Shown piece by piece: positions 1 through 7,995 of a DNA stretch of 64,000 nt (its first letter is position 1; each line of letters opens with the position of its first letter). The stretch spans positions 62,001-126,000 of the forward strand of contig JALVZQ010000003.1 of assembly GCA_027037535.1 (NCBI GenBank), in the 5' to 3' direction. Source of the stretch: Acidilobaceae archaeon. Its GTDB lineage: Archaea > Thermoproteota > Thermoprotei_A > Sulfolobales > Acidilobaceae. A program made the position numbers and the translations under genes. The notes beneath the pieces were generated by a model. That model saw only the letters and a list, made by a program, of their open reading frames with translations. It did no database searches and was not told the DNA's origin.

Positions 1-214
1 CTTCCTAAACCTAGAAAAATACCTAGAGCCGAAATCAATAACCGCAGAGCAGCTAAGCCTGAAACTACTAGAAGAAAAAGGAGTGGCAACAGTACCAGGC
101 TCATACTTTAGCAAACACTACAAACATGCACTCAGACTAAGCTTCGTGAGCGAAACACCGGAAAGGCTGAGAGAAGGAATACGCCGACTAGCACAATTAC
201 TCGAAGAAATCTAA
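1..214 (+). CDS. PLP-dependent aminotransferase, C-terminal fragment
   Basis: An open frame runs in from the left window edge and stops with TAA at 212-214. The visible 70 residues end in LRLSFVSETPERLREGIRRL, the usual close of class I/II (fold type I) aminotransferases of the aromatic/MocR-like group. Just upstream a VATVPGSYFS segment matches the loop that precedes the conserved arginine, and the arginine in LRLSF would be the one that binds the substrate carboxylate. The PLP lysine and the N-terminal part lie outside the window, so the substrate cannot be named. The gene ends 63 bases before the next start on the same strand. Confidence 0.75.
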   Translation, partial: FLNLEKYLEPKSITAEQLSLKLLEEKGVATVPGSYFSKHYKHALRLSFVSETPERLREGIRRLAQLLEEI

Positions 215-277
215 TATTCACGACAAACAATACTCCATACATCTGAGAAGCCATCACCAATCGGAGGAGGAGAAACA

Positions 278-874
278 ATGCCAACAATAGTATTGGATCC
301 GACACCATACATAATGCTTTTCATAGTACTAGACCCAGTAGGAATAATCCCATACTACCAAGCAATAATAAGCAAAGTACCGCCATCATCACGCAAAGAA
401 GTACTGCGAAGAGCCGTAATAGCAGCACTAGCCATGCTCCTAGGCTTCGCACTGCTAGGAGAATACCTCTTCGGAATACTAGGAGTCACAATAGGCGATT
501 TCCAGATAGCGGCAGGACTCATCCTCCTAATATACGCTGTTTCAAGCATATTCGAAATAAACCTAGGCGCTACAGGTCAAGGCACTAGCGTAGCAATATT
601 TCCCCTAGCAACACCCCTCCTAGCAGGGCCCGGATCCATCACTACACTCATCTACATCAAGTACATCTATGGGCTAGGAACCGCGATAGCCGCTACCATA
701 ATCAACATAGCACTAGCATACCCTATCCTGGCATCCAGTAACCTTATACTAAGGTTCCTAGGCCGGCATGGCTCGCTATTCATAGACAAGTTTATGAGCC
801 TAATATTAGCAGGATTCGCAATATCGATAATAAGAGAGGGAATCCAAGCACTAATCACTGGGTGGGCATCCTAG
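278..874 (+). CDS. MarC-family integral membrane protein
   Basis: A 198-residue, very hydrophobic protein with about six membrane segments. The segment LFIVLDPVGIIPYY near residue 15 is the MarC/UPF0056 signature, and the second half repeats the pattern (PLATPLLAGPGSITT near residue 110), as in this family. MarC proteins are inner-membrane proteins whose transported substrate is not established; the old link to antibiotic resistance in bacteria is not secure. The start is set by a strong GGAGGAGG Shine-Dalgarno motif at 262-269. Its length fits the family (about 200 residues). The neighbours, an aminotransferase and a peptidase, do not suggest a substrate. Confidence 0.85.
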   Translation: MPTIVLDPTPYIMLFIVLDPVGIIPYYQAIISKVPPSSRKEVLRRAVIAALAMLLGFALLGEYLFGILGVTIGDFQIAAGLILLIYAVSSIFEINLGATGQGTSVAIFPLATPLLAGPGSITTLIYIKYIYGLGTAIAATIINIALAYPILASSNLILRFLGRHGSLFIDKFMSLILAGFAISIIREGIQALITGWAS

Positions 875-978
875 GTACGCCCGCTTTAAACATGTTTTGA
901 GGCGTTAAAACTATCTTCTAGGTTGGATCGTGGATAAATATTATGCCGGCTTACAGTTAGCTGACTCGGAGAACAAAG

Positions 979-2295
979 ATGGACATATGCAGGAACGCGC
1001 TGGGCCTTTTATCATTGCTAGTATCCGTAGACACCGTAAATAGTCCGGCCGAAGGTAAACTTGTAGGAATCAACGAGGCAAGAATTATAAGCGATATTCT
1101 TCATAAACATGGCTTCACCCATAATGTCGACGAGCACGCTCCAGTACCTATACTTTATGATATACGTGGAGAAGGTAGACCTGTAACTCTATGGCTTGCT
1201 CATTATGACGTAGTGCCTCCGGGCCCTGGCTGGACCAGGGATCCCTTCAAGCTAACAGTGGAAGACGGGAAAGCTTATGGAAGAGGGGCTACGGACGATA
1301 AGGGTAATGTTACTGCTCTAATAGAGGCCCTAGCTTCATACGAGCCGAAGCAAGGAACAATGATAATCGCCTTTACTGGAGACGAAGAAATAGGGGGCAA
1401 AAGCGCAGAATATCTAGCCGAGAAGCTAGGAGAAATAGGCCTGTTCCCTGATTATATGGTAAACGCTGACGGGGTACTATCAAAAGTTATAATCAGGAGA
1501 CGAGGAGGGTTCGGAGCCCGGATAAGAGTAAAATCCCGGAGGGAAATAGTAAAGGGACGTACACAGGAAAGAACATTCGAGACCAAGATCCTTCTGAGAG
1601 AAACAATGCATAGCGCATACTTCATACCGGGAATAGACACCCATGCGTTAGTCGCGGCAAGTCTCTGGGTAAGAGACAATAACATATCAGTCTCAAGCCT
1701 CTCTGGAGAATGGGTAAAAAGCAACGTTATACCGCGAAAAACTGTGGTAAGATACGTGGAGACAGGCGGAGACAAGCCTGTAGAAGTAGATATCGGGCTA
1801 ACGCAGCTTCTTAAAAGCATAGTACCTCTAGTCCGGGCACCGATTCCGACAGAAAAATACAGCGACTACGGAGTATCTATAAACCCAAACTACTATACTT
1901 TCAAGGGAGAATACCATGAACTAGTCCTAGATATAAGAGCAATGACGACAGACAAGGACAAAATACAAGAAATCCTGGAAGAAATACTAGAAAACAACCT
2001 AGATAATGAATATACACTTATAGTAACAGGCGGAAAAGGATACCTCTATACCGATAGAAACTCTATACTCGTGAGGAAAGCCTCAGCGATAAACAAGCTC
2101 CTAGGTCTTGACCCAGAACCCATAGAGGCTGGAGGGGCAAGTGACAGCAGATACTTTAGCCCAAAAGGCGTAGAATCCATAGATTATGGGCCTCTCGGAG
2201 GTAACATACATGGACCAGACGAGTACGTTAGCATAGAGCATCTATGCAAGACGATTGAGTTCTATAAGAGACTTGCTAAAGAGCTTCACGGGTGA
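979..2295 (+). CDS. M20-family metallopeptidase (DapE/ArgE-like)
   Basis: A 438-residue cytosolic zinc hydrolase of the M20 family, whose members cleave amide bonds of dipeptides or N-acyl amino acids. Metal-site motifs are in the expected order: LAHYDVVPPG (near residue 74), GRGATDDKG (near 103), GDEEIGG with the paired glutamates (near 135) and a C-terminal NIHGPDEYVS that supplies the last histidine (near 411). The central region (about 170-300) would be the lid/dimerisation domain. The start has GGAG eight bases upstream. The substrate cannot be told: desuccinylase, acetylornithine deacetylase and carboxypeptidase members share these motifs. The stop is 26 bases before the start chosen for cysS, so the two may be co-transcribed. 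Confidence 0.85.
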   Translation: MDICRNALGLLSLLVSVDTVNSPAEGKLVGINEARIISDILHKHGFTHNVDEHAPVPILYDIRGEGRPVTLWLAHYDVVPPGPGWTRDPFKLTVEDGKAYGRGATDDKGNVTALIEALASYEPKQGTMIIAFTGDEEIGGKSAEYLAEKLGEIGLFPDYMVNADGVLSKVIIRRRGGFGARIRVKSRREIVKGRTQERTFETKILLRETMHSAYFIPGIDTHALVAASLWVRDNNISVSSLSGEWVKSNVIPRKTVVRYVETGGDKPVEVDIGLTQLLKSIVPLVRAPIPTEKYSDYGVSINPNYYTFKGEYHELVLDIRAMTTDKDKIQEILEEILENNLDNEYTLIVTGGKGYLYTDRNSILVRKASAINKLLGLDPEPIEAGGASDSRYFSPKGVESIDYGPLGGNIHGPDEYVSIEHLCKTIEFYKRLAKELHG

Positions 2296-2321
2296 GGCTA
2301 GAGAGCGAGGAGGGAATAATA

Positions 2322-3752
2322 ATGAGAGTAATAAAGTTGAGAAATACTCTAGGGAGAAGAATAGAAGTCTTCGAGCCGGTAAAACCTCCATTTGTCAACA
2401 TGTATGTCTGCGGGCCAACGCCCTACGACTACACGCATATAGGTCATGCAAGGACGTTCGTAGCATTCGACGGTATCAAGAGATATCTTAGCCTAAGAGG
2501 ATACAGTGTGTTCCATGTACAGAACATAACTGATATTGATGATAAAATCATTAACCGGTCACGCGAGAGAGGAATCGACTGGAGAAACCTCGTCCAGGAA
2601 TACATCAACGACTACATGTATATGCTCTCAACCCTAAACATACAAATAGACGTACATCCAAGGGTAACAGAACACTTCAACGACATAATAGAATTCATCC
2701 AGAGACTAATAGAGAAAGGCTACGCATATGTAGCAGAAAGCGGAAGCGTATACTTCGAAGTAGACAAGTACCCAGACTATGGGAGACTAAGCGGTAGAAC
2801 AAGCAAAAAACTATGGGGTCAAGAAGAAGAACACGCCAGCGAGAAAAAGAAACCCTATGACTTCGCACTATGGAAAGCCGCCAAACCAGGAGAGCCAAGC
2901 TGGCAGAGTCCCTGGGGCCCAGGAAGGCCAGGATGGCACATAGAATGTAGCGTTATGAGCACAAAGTACACAGGGCCAAGCCTAGACATTCACGGCGGAG
3001 CCGCAGACCTAATATTCCCACACCACGAAAACGAAAGAGCACAAAGCGAGTCCCTCCTAGGACGCAAGCCCTGGGTAAAATACTGGCTCCACACAGGATA
3101 TCTAACCATAGAAGGCGAAAAAATGAGCAAAAGCCTAGGAAACATCATAAGCGTAAAAGACGCAGTAAAAGAATGGGGTCCAGGACCCCTAAGACTCTGG
3201 CTTCTAAGCGGCCACTATAGAACCCAGCTAGAATACAGTGATCAAAGCCTGCAACAGTCGAAACGCCTCTACAACCGGTTCAGAGAAGTAGTACAAGAGC
3301 TCCACAAAAGACTAGAGAAGCAGGAGCCAACCTACGTGCTTAAACCCTCCGAGTTAGACGTACTAGACTCGCTGAGAAAAATACACAGACGTTGGCACAC
3401 AGAGATGAGCAGCGACTTCAACTTCGCAGGCGCAATAAGAGAAGTATGGGAATTCACAAACCTCTACTATAAAAAACTATCAAGCACAGAAAGTAACACG
3501 ATTATCCTCTACGCCTACAAGATAGGGCAAGAGATGAACAAGGTATATGCTATAGCAGACGACGTATATCAAGCAACTGAGAGAGCAGTGCCAGAGATAA
3601 CCGAGCAACTAGTCGACCTAATAGTATCGGTTAGAACAGAGCTCAGAAAGAACAAGATGTACGACTTAGCAGACACAATACGTGCAAAACTACTAGAACT
3701 CGGCATACAGCTAAAAGACTACAAGAATAGGACCGAGTGGAGCTGGAAATGA
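2322..3752 (+). CDS. cysS: Cysteinyl-tRNA synthetase
   Basis: Charges tRNA-Cys with cysteine using ATP in the cytosol. The 476-residue length is normal. The class I signatures are present: HIGH at residues 39-42 within YDYTHIGHART, and KMSKS within EKMSKSLGN near residue 267. Zinc ligands specific to CysRS are visible: the cysteine in MYVCGPTPYD, the cysteine in HIECSVMS, and the HHENERAQSE block. A GTG at 2292 would extend the frame by ten residues and overlap the previous stop, but the ATG at 2322 has GAGGAGGG at the right distance and gives the canonical N-terminus, so I use it. The 3' end overlaps the next start as ATGA, indicating translational coupling. Confidence 0.97.
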   Translation: MRVIKLRNTLGRRIEVFEPVKPPFVNMYVCGPTPYDYTHIGHARTFVAFDGIKRYLSLRGYSVFHVQNITDIDDKIINRSRERGIDWRNLVQEYINDYMYMLSTLNIQIDVHPRVTEHFNDIIEFIQRLIEKGYAYVAESGSVYFEVDKYPDYGRLSGRTSKKLWGQEEEHASEKKKPYDFALWKAAKPGEPSWQSPWGPGRPGWHIECSVMSTKYTGPSLDIHGGAADLIFPHHENERAQSESLLGRKPWVKYWLHTGYLTIEGEKMSKSLGNIISVKDAVKEWGPGPLRLWLLSGHYRTQLEYSDQSLQQSKRLYNRFREVVQELHKRLEKQEPTYVLKPSELDVLDSLRKIHRRWHTEMSSDFNFAGAIREVWEFTNLYYKKLSSTESNTIILYAYKIGQEMNKVYAIADDVYQATERAVPEITEQLVDLIVSVRTELRKNKMYDLADTIRAKLLELGIQLKDYKNRTEWSWK

Positions 3753-4462
3753 CCTGGGAGACCCATGAACGATACTCTAGACAGATCCCACTCATCGGAG
3801 AAGAAGGACAGAGAAGACTCCTTGACTCACGCGTCGTAGTCGTCGGGCTCGGAGGACTAGGAAGCCTTGTATCAACATATCTTGCCCTAGCAGGAGTAGG
3901 CAAACTAACCCTAATAGACGGAGACAGGGTAGAATGGAGCAACCTGAACAGGCAACTACTATATGACGAGGCAAGCATAGGCCTCCCAAAACCAGTAATA
4001 GCGACACGGAGAATACGCCAATACAATACCCACACAGAAGTAGACTACAATATAACACGCATCACAGAAAACACAGACCTAGAGAAGACAATAGGAAAAC
4101 CGGACCTAGTAATAGACGCTTTAGACAACTGGACCTCGAGGAAAATCCTAGGAAAATACACGTGCAAGAACAATATACCCCTAGTACATGCAGCAGTAGA
4201 CGGCTTCTACGGCCAAGTAATCCTACTTGACCCAAATAAAGGATACTGCATAGACTGCATAGCGCCTCGGACCGAACACAAGCGAAAGACCCCGATACCA
4301 AACGTAGGGGCTGGAGTAGGCGTAATAGCCTCACTCGAGGCATTAACAGCTATAGAGTATCTTTCCGGGATAACAGACAGGACAGGAACACTCTACGTAA
4401 TAGACCTAAAACACAGACAAATAACCGAGCTAAAGCTCAAACCATGCCACAAGACTTTATAA
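3749..4462 (+). CDS. ThiF/MoeB/HesA-family E1-like adenylyltransferase
   Basis: An E1-like enzyme that adenylates the C-terminal glycine of a ubiquitin-fold sulfur carrier (ThiS, MoaD or SAMP type). Visible motifs are the nucleotide-binding VVVGLGGLGS, the acidic LIDGDRVEWSNLNRQ with its arginine, the lysine in GLPKPV, and VIDALDNWTSR. A CxxC (GYCIDC, near residue 170) is half of the usual zinc site; the second CxxC is not visible and only a lone cysteine remains near the C-terminus, so zinc binding may be altered. Length is 237 residues, near the family norm. The start is the ATG that overlaps the cysS stop (ATGA); a GTG at 3737 is possible. The carrier partner is not in the window, so thiamine, molybdopterin and tRNA thiolation cannot be separated. 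Confidence 0.88.
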   Translation: MTWETHERYSRQIPLIGEEGQRRLLDSRVVVVGLGGLGSLVSTYLALAGVGKLTLIDGDRVEWSNLNRQLLYDEASIGLPKPVIATRRIRQYNTHTEVDYNITRITENTDLEKTIGKPDLVIDALDNWTSRKILGKYTCKNNIPLVHAAVDGFYGQVILLDPNKGYCIDCIAPRTEHKRKTPIPNVGAGVGVIASLEALTAIEYLSGITDRTGTLYVIDLKHRQITELKLKPCHKTL

Positions 4463-4497
4463 AACCCACCACAATATCCAATACAGTGGACAAGGCA

Positions 4498-4604
4498 GGG
4501 CCCGTAGCCCAGCCAGGATAGGGCGCCGGCCTTCTAAGCGCCCAACCGGAACCCTGTGCGGGAAACGCCGGCGGTCCCGGGTTCAAATCCCGGCGGGCCC
4601 GCCA
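4498..4604 (+). tRNA. tRNA-Arg (TCT) with intron
   Basis: A complete cloverleaf can be folded: acceptor GGGCCCG pairs with CGGGCCC, the D stem is GCCC/GGGC, the anticodon stem CCGGC pairs with GCCGG, and the T arm is CCGGG-TTCAAAT-CCCGG. The anticodon loop reads CTTCTA, giving TCT. About 29 bases lie between position 37 and the 3' half of the anticodon stem, a canonical 37/38 archaeal intron. Discriminator G and CCA are encoded. A TATA-like TTTATAAAA lies at 4456-4464, about 35 bases upstream. Confidence 0.92.
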
Positions 4605-4762
4605 CAAACCCCAAATATATGGGCCCCTTCCTTTATAACATATCGTTCTTTTACGTTCTAGGCAGCATTTATCGGGAATAGAGTCGAGTTCTTGTTAGAT
4701 TTCCTGATGAAGACGATTAGGCGGTGTGTTCTTGTTCAATAGTGGGCTTTTCATGATTTACA

Positions 4763-4835
4763 AGTATTTATAAGTACACGATTATATTTAAACTTCATGA
4801 CCTCAATGTCCAAATACCTATATAGAAAAAGGGTG
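4763..4835 (+). promoter_or_regulatory. Archaellum operon promoter region and Shine-Dalgarno
   Basis: Two AT-rich TATA-like boxes (GTATTTATAAG near 4764-4773 and TATATTTAAAC near 4784-4793) precede the archaellin gene. The second would place transcription start at about 4815-4820. GGGTG at 4831-4835 is the ribosome site for the GTG start at 4844. The 240 bases between tRNA-Arg and archaellin hold no gene I can support. Confidence 0.55.
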
Positions 4836-4843
4836 AAGAAGAC

Positions 4844-5470
4844 GTGGCACGGGCTAGGAAGAGGAAAGGTATTGTCGGTATCGAAGCAGCGATCGTCATG
4901 ATAGCATTCGTAATAGTGGCTGCAGCATTAGCATTCGTAGCACTAAACATGGGAATGACAGCAACTCAGAAAACAAAAGAAGCCATATCTTCAAGCCTTG
5001 GAGAGGCAGGAAGCGCCTTAATGGTTGACGGAGACGTAATGGCGTACTACAATGGAACATCTATAACGGATGTAGTGGTACCTATTAGACCTAGCTCTGG
5101 AAAATACCCAGTGGACCTACAACAGGGTAAAACCGTGATTTCAGTACAGGCAGGCTCAGAGTATTATGCAAGTATCCAGTTCTCAGTCTATCCAAACTCA
5201 ACGACTGATGACCTACAGACTATTCTAACAACAACTGGCCTCAGCGCAGCGAATACAACTCAAGGAGCAATAGTGTTCCTAACTAACGATGGAGACCAGG
5301 TACTAGAGTTCGGAGAGAAAGCCCTTGTAATAGTCCACATACCTACAGGACTACAACCATATGATCCGTTCAAGATCGAGATAAAGCCGCCGGAAGGAGC
5401 ACCACTAGTAGTTGAGAGAGTAATACCGCCATCCTTACCAGGAACTGCTGGTCCTCTAAGTCTAGGCTAA
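4844..5470 (+). CDS. flaB: Archaellin (archaellum filament protein)
   Basis: The filament subunit of the archaellum, the rotating motility organ. The N-terminus has the class III (type IV pilin-like) signal: a short basic leader RKRKG, a cleavage point after glycine, then IVGIEAAIVMIAFVIVAAAL, the hydrophobic helix that forms the filament core after processing by the FlaK/PibD peptidase. The 208-residue length is normal. Several N-x-S/T sites (NGTS, NSTT, NTTQ) are likely N-glycosylation positions. The GTG start is supported by GGGTG eight bases upstream. It is the only archaellin in the window and heads the archaellum operon; a T-rich run follows its stop, which would let it be made in excess over the motor genes. 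Confidence 0.93.
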   Translation: MARARKRKGIVGIEAAIVMIAFVIVAAALAFVALNMGMTATQKTKEAISSSLGEAGSALMVDGDVMAYYNGTSITDVVVPIRPSSGKYPVDLQQGKTVISVQAGSEYYASIQFSVYPNSTTDDLQTILTTTGLSAANTTQGAIVFLTNDGDQVLEFGEKALVIVHIPTGLQPYDPFKIEIKPPEGAPLVVERVIPPSLPGTAGPLSLG

Positions 5471-5483
5471 AACCCTAAAAATA

Positions 5484-5496
5484 TTTCTTTTTTCCT
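5484..5496 (+). terminator. T-rich run after archaellin gene
   Basis: TTTCTTTTTT lies 14 bases past the archaellin stop. Archaeal RNA polymerase terminates at such U-runs; a partial terminator here would give a short abundant archaellin transcript and less read-through into the motor genes. Confidence 0.5.
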
Positions 5497-5541
5497 ATTA
5501 ATTAAAACATTTTTATATAATATATATGTAAGGTGGTTATG

Positions 5542-6249
5542 ATGAGCATAGAACAAGTAAATAACGGAGGCAATGACATCAAAGAACTAATAAGAACACT
5601 AAAAGAACTAGTCCTAGAACTAAGAAGCGTCGTAGACGAAATATCAAATCCTCTCCTACGCCCTACTCCGACAATAAACCAAACTTCAACACAAGAAGCA
5701 TCTAAGAATAAAAAACAAGTCAAAATAGTAAAATCATCCGAAGCTGCTCCCCCCTCCCCCCTCCCCTCTCAACAACTAGCCACAATACAGAGACTAACTC
5801 CCTCTCTCACACAGCACCCAGCTCCGAAGACACCCCAGCAATATACGAACCAGGAGATACTACAGCTCCGACCCAAAGGAGAACTCAGACGAGAAGAATC
5901 CCAGATATCAAGCAAAAACATGGAAGAAATGAATCTCGAGAAACTTGCCAGCCTACTAAGACTAGTATACGAGCTACAATCAAGAGTTCCACCGGAATAC
6001 CTACATACTCTCGCAGACATACTGATGAAGAGTTCACTTATCGACGAGACCCAAAAAGAAACCCTCGAGAAAATCATAGAGCTCGGTAAGATAAGCTACA
6101 AGTACGAGCTAGGAGTAGACGAGAGTATCGCAATACTAGCAGCACTTGCTAAGGAACTAGGACTCGACGTTGCAAGTATCACAGAGGAACTAGTACGGTC
6201 AATACTGCGACGACGAGGTGCCGAGACATGGGAGAGTCAACAGCCGTAG
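5542..6249 (+). CDS. Uncharacterised archaellum-locus protein (flaX / flaCDE position)
   Basis: I do not recognise this 235-residue protein. It sits where flaX lies in Sulfolobales and flaC/D/E in euryarchaea. Unlike Sulfolobus FlaX it shows no membrane helix. Three parts are visible: an N-terminal amphipathic helix (residues 10-40, Leu/Glu/Lys heptads), a Pro/Ser/Thr/Gln-rich linker (about 45-120), and a helical C-terminal domain (about 125-235, LRLVYELQSRVPPEYL through SILRRR). A cytosolic role in the switch or motor complex is inferred from position only. AGGTGG at 5531-5536 favours ATG 5542 over GTG 5533 or ATG 5539. Its 3' end overlaps flaG by 22 bases. Confidence 0.72.
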   Translation: MSIEQVNNGGNDIKELIRTLKELVLELRSVVDEISNPLLRPTPTINQTSTQEASKNKKQVKIVKSSEAAPPSPLPSQQLATIQRLTPSLTQHPAPKTPQQYTNQEILQLRPKGELRREESQISSKNMEEMNLEKLASLLRLVYELQSRVPPEYLHTLADILMKSSLIDETQKETLEKIIELGKISYKYELGVDESIAILAALAKELGLDVASITEELVRSILRRRGAETWESQQP

Positions 6250-6713
6250 CACATGCAGTGTTCATAGTCGTGTCAGTGGTGATGGCCAGTGTACTGTCAC
6301 TCGTGGTACTAGGAAAACTTAGCTATGTTCAGTCCCTCTTCTCGCAAATGGTCACAGAGAAAACGAATGCTCTAGGAGTAAGGCTAATGATTGTAAATGC
6401 ATACCGTGATACTGTTAATAACACAATATATATCTATGTTAAGAATATCGGAACAATGCCCTTCAGCGAAATACAAGAAATCGACATATATGTAGGTAAC
6501 TACACACAAAGCCTAGATTACTACAAGTACAATGCCACAGCGACACCTGGTACATTCAACATAACAGAACTATACAAGCAAGACAATGTATGGAGCCCTG
6601 GAGAAACCCTGCGATTTAACGTTAATCCTACAAAGGACTACGCTTCTGTGGTTAGGATAAAGGTAGTCCTACCAAATGGTGTCGTCTCAGAGGAGGTCGT
6701 AGACCTTGGATAA
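6228..6713 (+). CDS. flaG: Archaellum stator protein FlaG
   Basis: A 161-residue protein with one N-terminal membrane helix (about residues 8-32, AVFIVVSVVMASVLSLVVLG) followed by a beta-rich domain that faces the pseudoperiplasm. FlaG works with FlaF as the stator element that anchors the motor to the S-layer. The conserved layout, TM helix then KTNALGVRLMIVNAYRD and an immunoglobulin-like domain with N-x-T sites, fits the FlaG/FlaF family. The ATG has GAGGTG seven bases upstream and lies inside the end of the preceding gene. Order G then F matches crenarchaeal archaellum operons. Confidence 0.88.
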   Translation: MGESTAVAHAVFIVVSVVMASVLSLVVLGKLSYVQSLFSQMVTEKTNALGVRLMIVNAYRDTVNNTIYIYVKNIGTMPFSEIQEIDIYVGNYTQSLDYYKYNATATPGTFNITELYKQDNVWSPGETLRFNVNPTKDYASVVRIKVVLPNGVVSEEVVDLG

Positions 6714-6733
6714 AGGGGAGGGGGTGAGCCGGG

Positions 6734-7264
6734 ATGGGTCTGAGCACAGTGATGGCGTCGACAATAATCTTCTACATGCTGATCACAATGATAGGTTTCC
6801 TTGCAGGAATAACAGTGATGATGCTATCGAGCACGGTGAAAGCCCAACTAATAGTAGACGAACTCCCACACGATAGTATAGACTTAGAAAACTTCACTTA
6901 CAATGATACATTAGCCCAAATAGAAATTAACGTAACTAACACTGGTAGTAATCTTATATACCGGTACGAGGATTTCGATATAATAGTTGAATACATAAAC
7001 AATACTAGTTCAATTATATTCTATGCATCTTTCCTAGGAGCCTATACTAGTACATCGACAACTCCAGGGTGGTACATTAGGGCAATATATGATGCAAGTG
7101 GATTCCCACAGGTATACAACAATACATCGCCAACTCCATGGAAACCTAACACAACCCTAGACATAGTGATAATTTTACCTTCAACTCCTGATCCGGCTAC
7201 CAAAGTAACAGTTACAATCGCTACCCCGGGTGGAGGAAAAGAATACCTTGAATTTACGGGGTGA
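6734..7264 (+). CDS. flaF: Archaellum stator protein FlaF
   Basis: A 176-residue single-pass membrane protein. It begins MGLSTVMASTIIFYMLITMI, the characteristic FlaF N-terminus, and continues into a beta-sandwich domain carrying N-x-S/T sites. FlaF domains bind the S-layer and form the stator with FlaG. A GGGGAGGGGGTGA Shine-Dalgarno stretch precedes the start. It lies 20 bases after flaG and 7 bases before flaH. Confidence 0.9.
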   Translation: MGLSTVMASTIIFYMLITMIGFLAGITVMMLSSTVKAQLIVDELPHDSIDLENFTYNDTLAQIEINVTNTGSNLIYRYEDFDIIVEYINNTSSIIFYASFLGAYTSTSTTPGWYIRAIYDASGFPQVYNNTSPTPWKPNTTLDIVIILPSTPDPATKVTVTIATPGGGKEYLEFTG

Positions 7265-7271
7265 AAAGACA

Positions 7272-7976
7272 ATGACACTCAAACTTCTACCTACAGGAAA
7301 CGATGAATTCGATATGAAGCTGGGAGGAGGAATACCGTATCCAGCCCTTATAGTAATAGAGGGAGAACATGGAAGCGGTAAAACAGCCCTAAGCCTACTC
7401 TTCCTGAAGGGAGCGCTAGACGCAGGTTACAGGGCAATAGTATTCACAAGTGAGTCAAAGCCCTTCGACTATATTATAAAAGCAGAAGCCTCAGGATTCC
7501 CACTAGAGAATCATTACCTAGCACGGAAACTAAGAATATACAGTATGCAATACCCCGGTCCGCTTACAAAAGAGCTAGCCAACGCAATCGTCGAGAGACT
7601 ATCCTATGCGATAAAGAAATTGGCGGACCACTACGACTTCCTAGTAATAGACTCAATAACATACCTGGCGGCATCAGCGACACCGGCTCTCCTTAACGAG
7701 CTATTTGTACAGCTCAAATCCCTGGTCGTCTATAATAAAGGAATAATCATAACATCTCATCCCGGAATCGTGCCCGAAGAAGCAAGAGTTAGACTAGCAG
7801 GCTCAGCAGACGGCTATCTCAAAACATCAGCCGCCGTGATAGGTGGTAGAAGACTCAAGGTCCTCTCGGTCGTAAAGCTTAGAGGTGCTCCTCCTGGAAT
7901 TGATACAACTATCACATTCGATGTTGATCCAGCCTTTGGTATCAAGCTAGTCCCAATCATGGTAAGCCAGGCATAG
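7272..7976 (+). CDS. flaH: Archaellum ATP-binding protein FlaH
   Basis: A RecA-fold/KaiC-like protein that binds ATP and docks on FlaI at the cytoplasmic base of the archaellum. Walker A is GEHGSGKTAL (residues 30-39); the Walker B region is FLVIDSITYL (near 128). FlaH binds ATP with a non-canonical catalytic site, and no clear catalytic glutamate follows the Walker B aspartate here. I start at ATG 7272, which follows GGGGTGAAAAG; an upstream in-frame start at 7230 would overlap flaF and add 14 non-conserved residues. Length is 234 residues, as usual. Confidence 0.93.
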   Translation: MTLKLLPTGNDEFDMKLGGGIPYPALIVIEGEHGSGKTALSLLFLKGALDAGYRAIVFTSESKPFDYIIKAEASGFPLENHYLARKLRIYSMQYPGPLTKELANAIVERLSYAIKKLADHYDFLVIDSITYLAASATPALLNELFVQLKSLVVYNKGIIITSHPGIVPEEARVRLAGSADGYLKTSAAVIGGRRLKVLSVVKLRGAPPGIDTTITFDVDPAFGIKLVPIMVSQA

Positions 7977-7995
7977 TCCTGGGGGGTGGGGGAGC

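Noticed and set aside
2255-2491. Frame bridging the M20 and cysS genes
   Set aside because: It lies in another frame across the junction of two clear genes and has no recognisable motif.
4680-4740. Possible C/D-box sRNA in the gap before archaellin (CTGATGA seen)
   Set aside because: No paired D, C' and D' boxes could be placed at sensible spacing.
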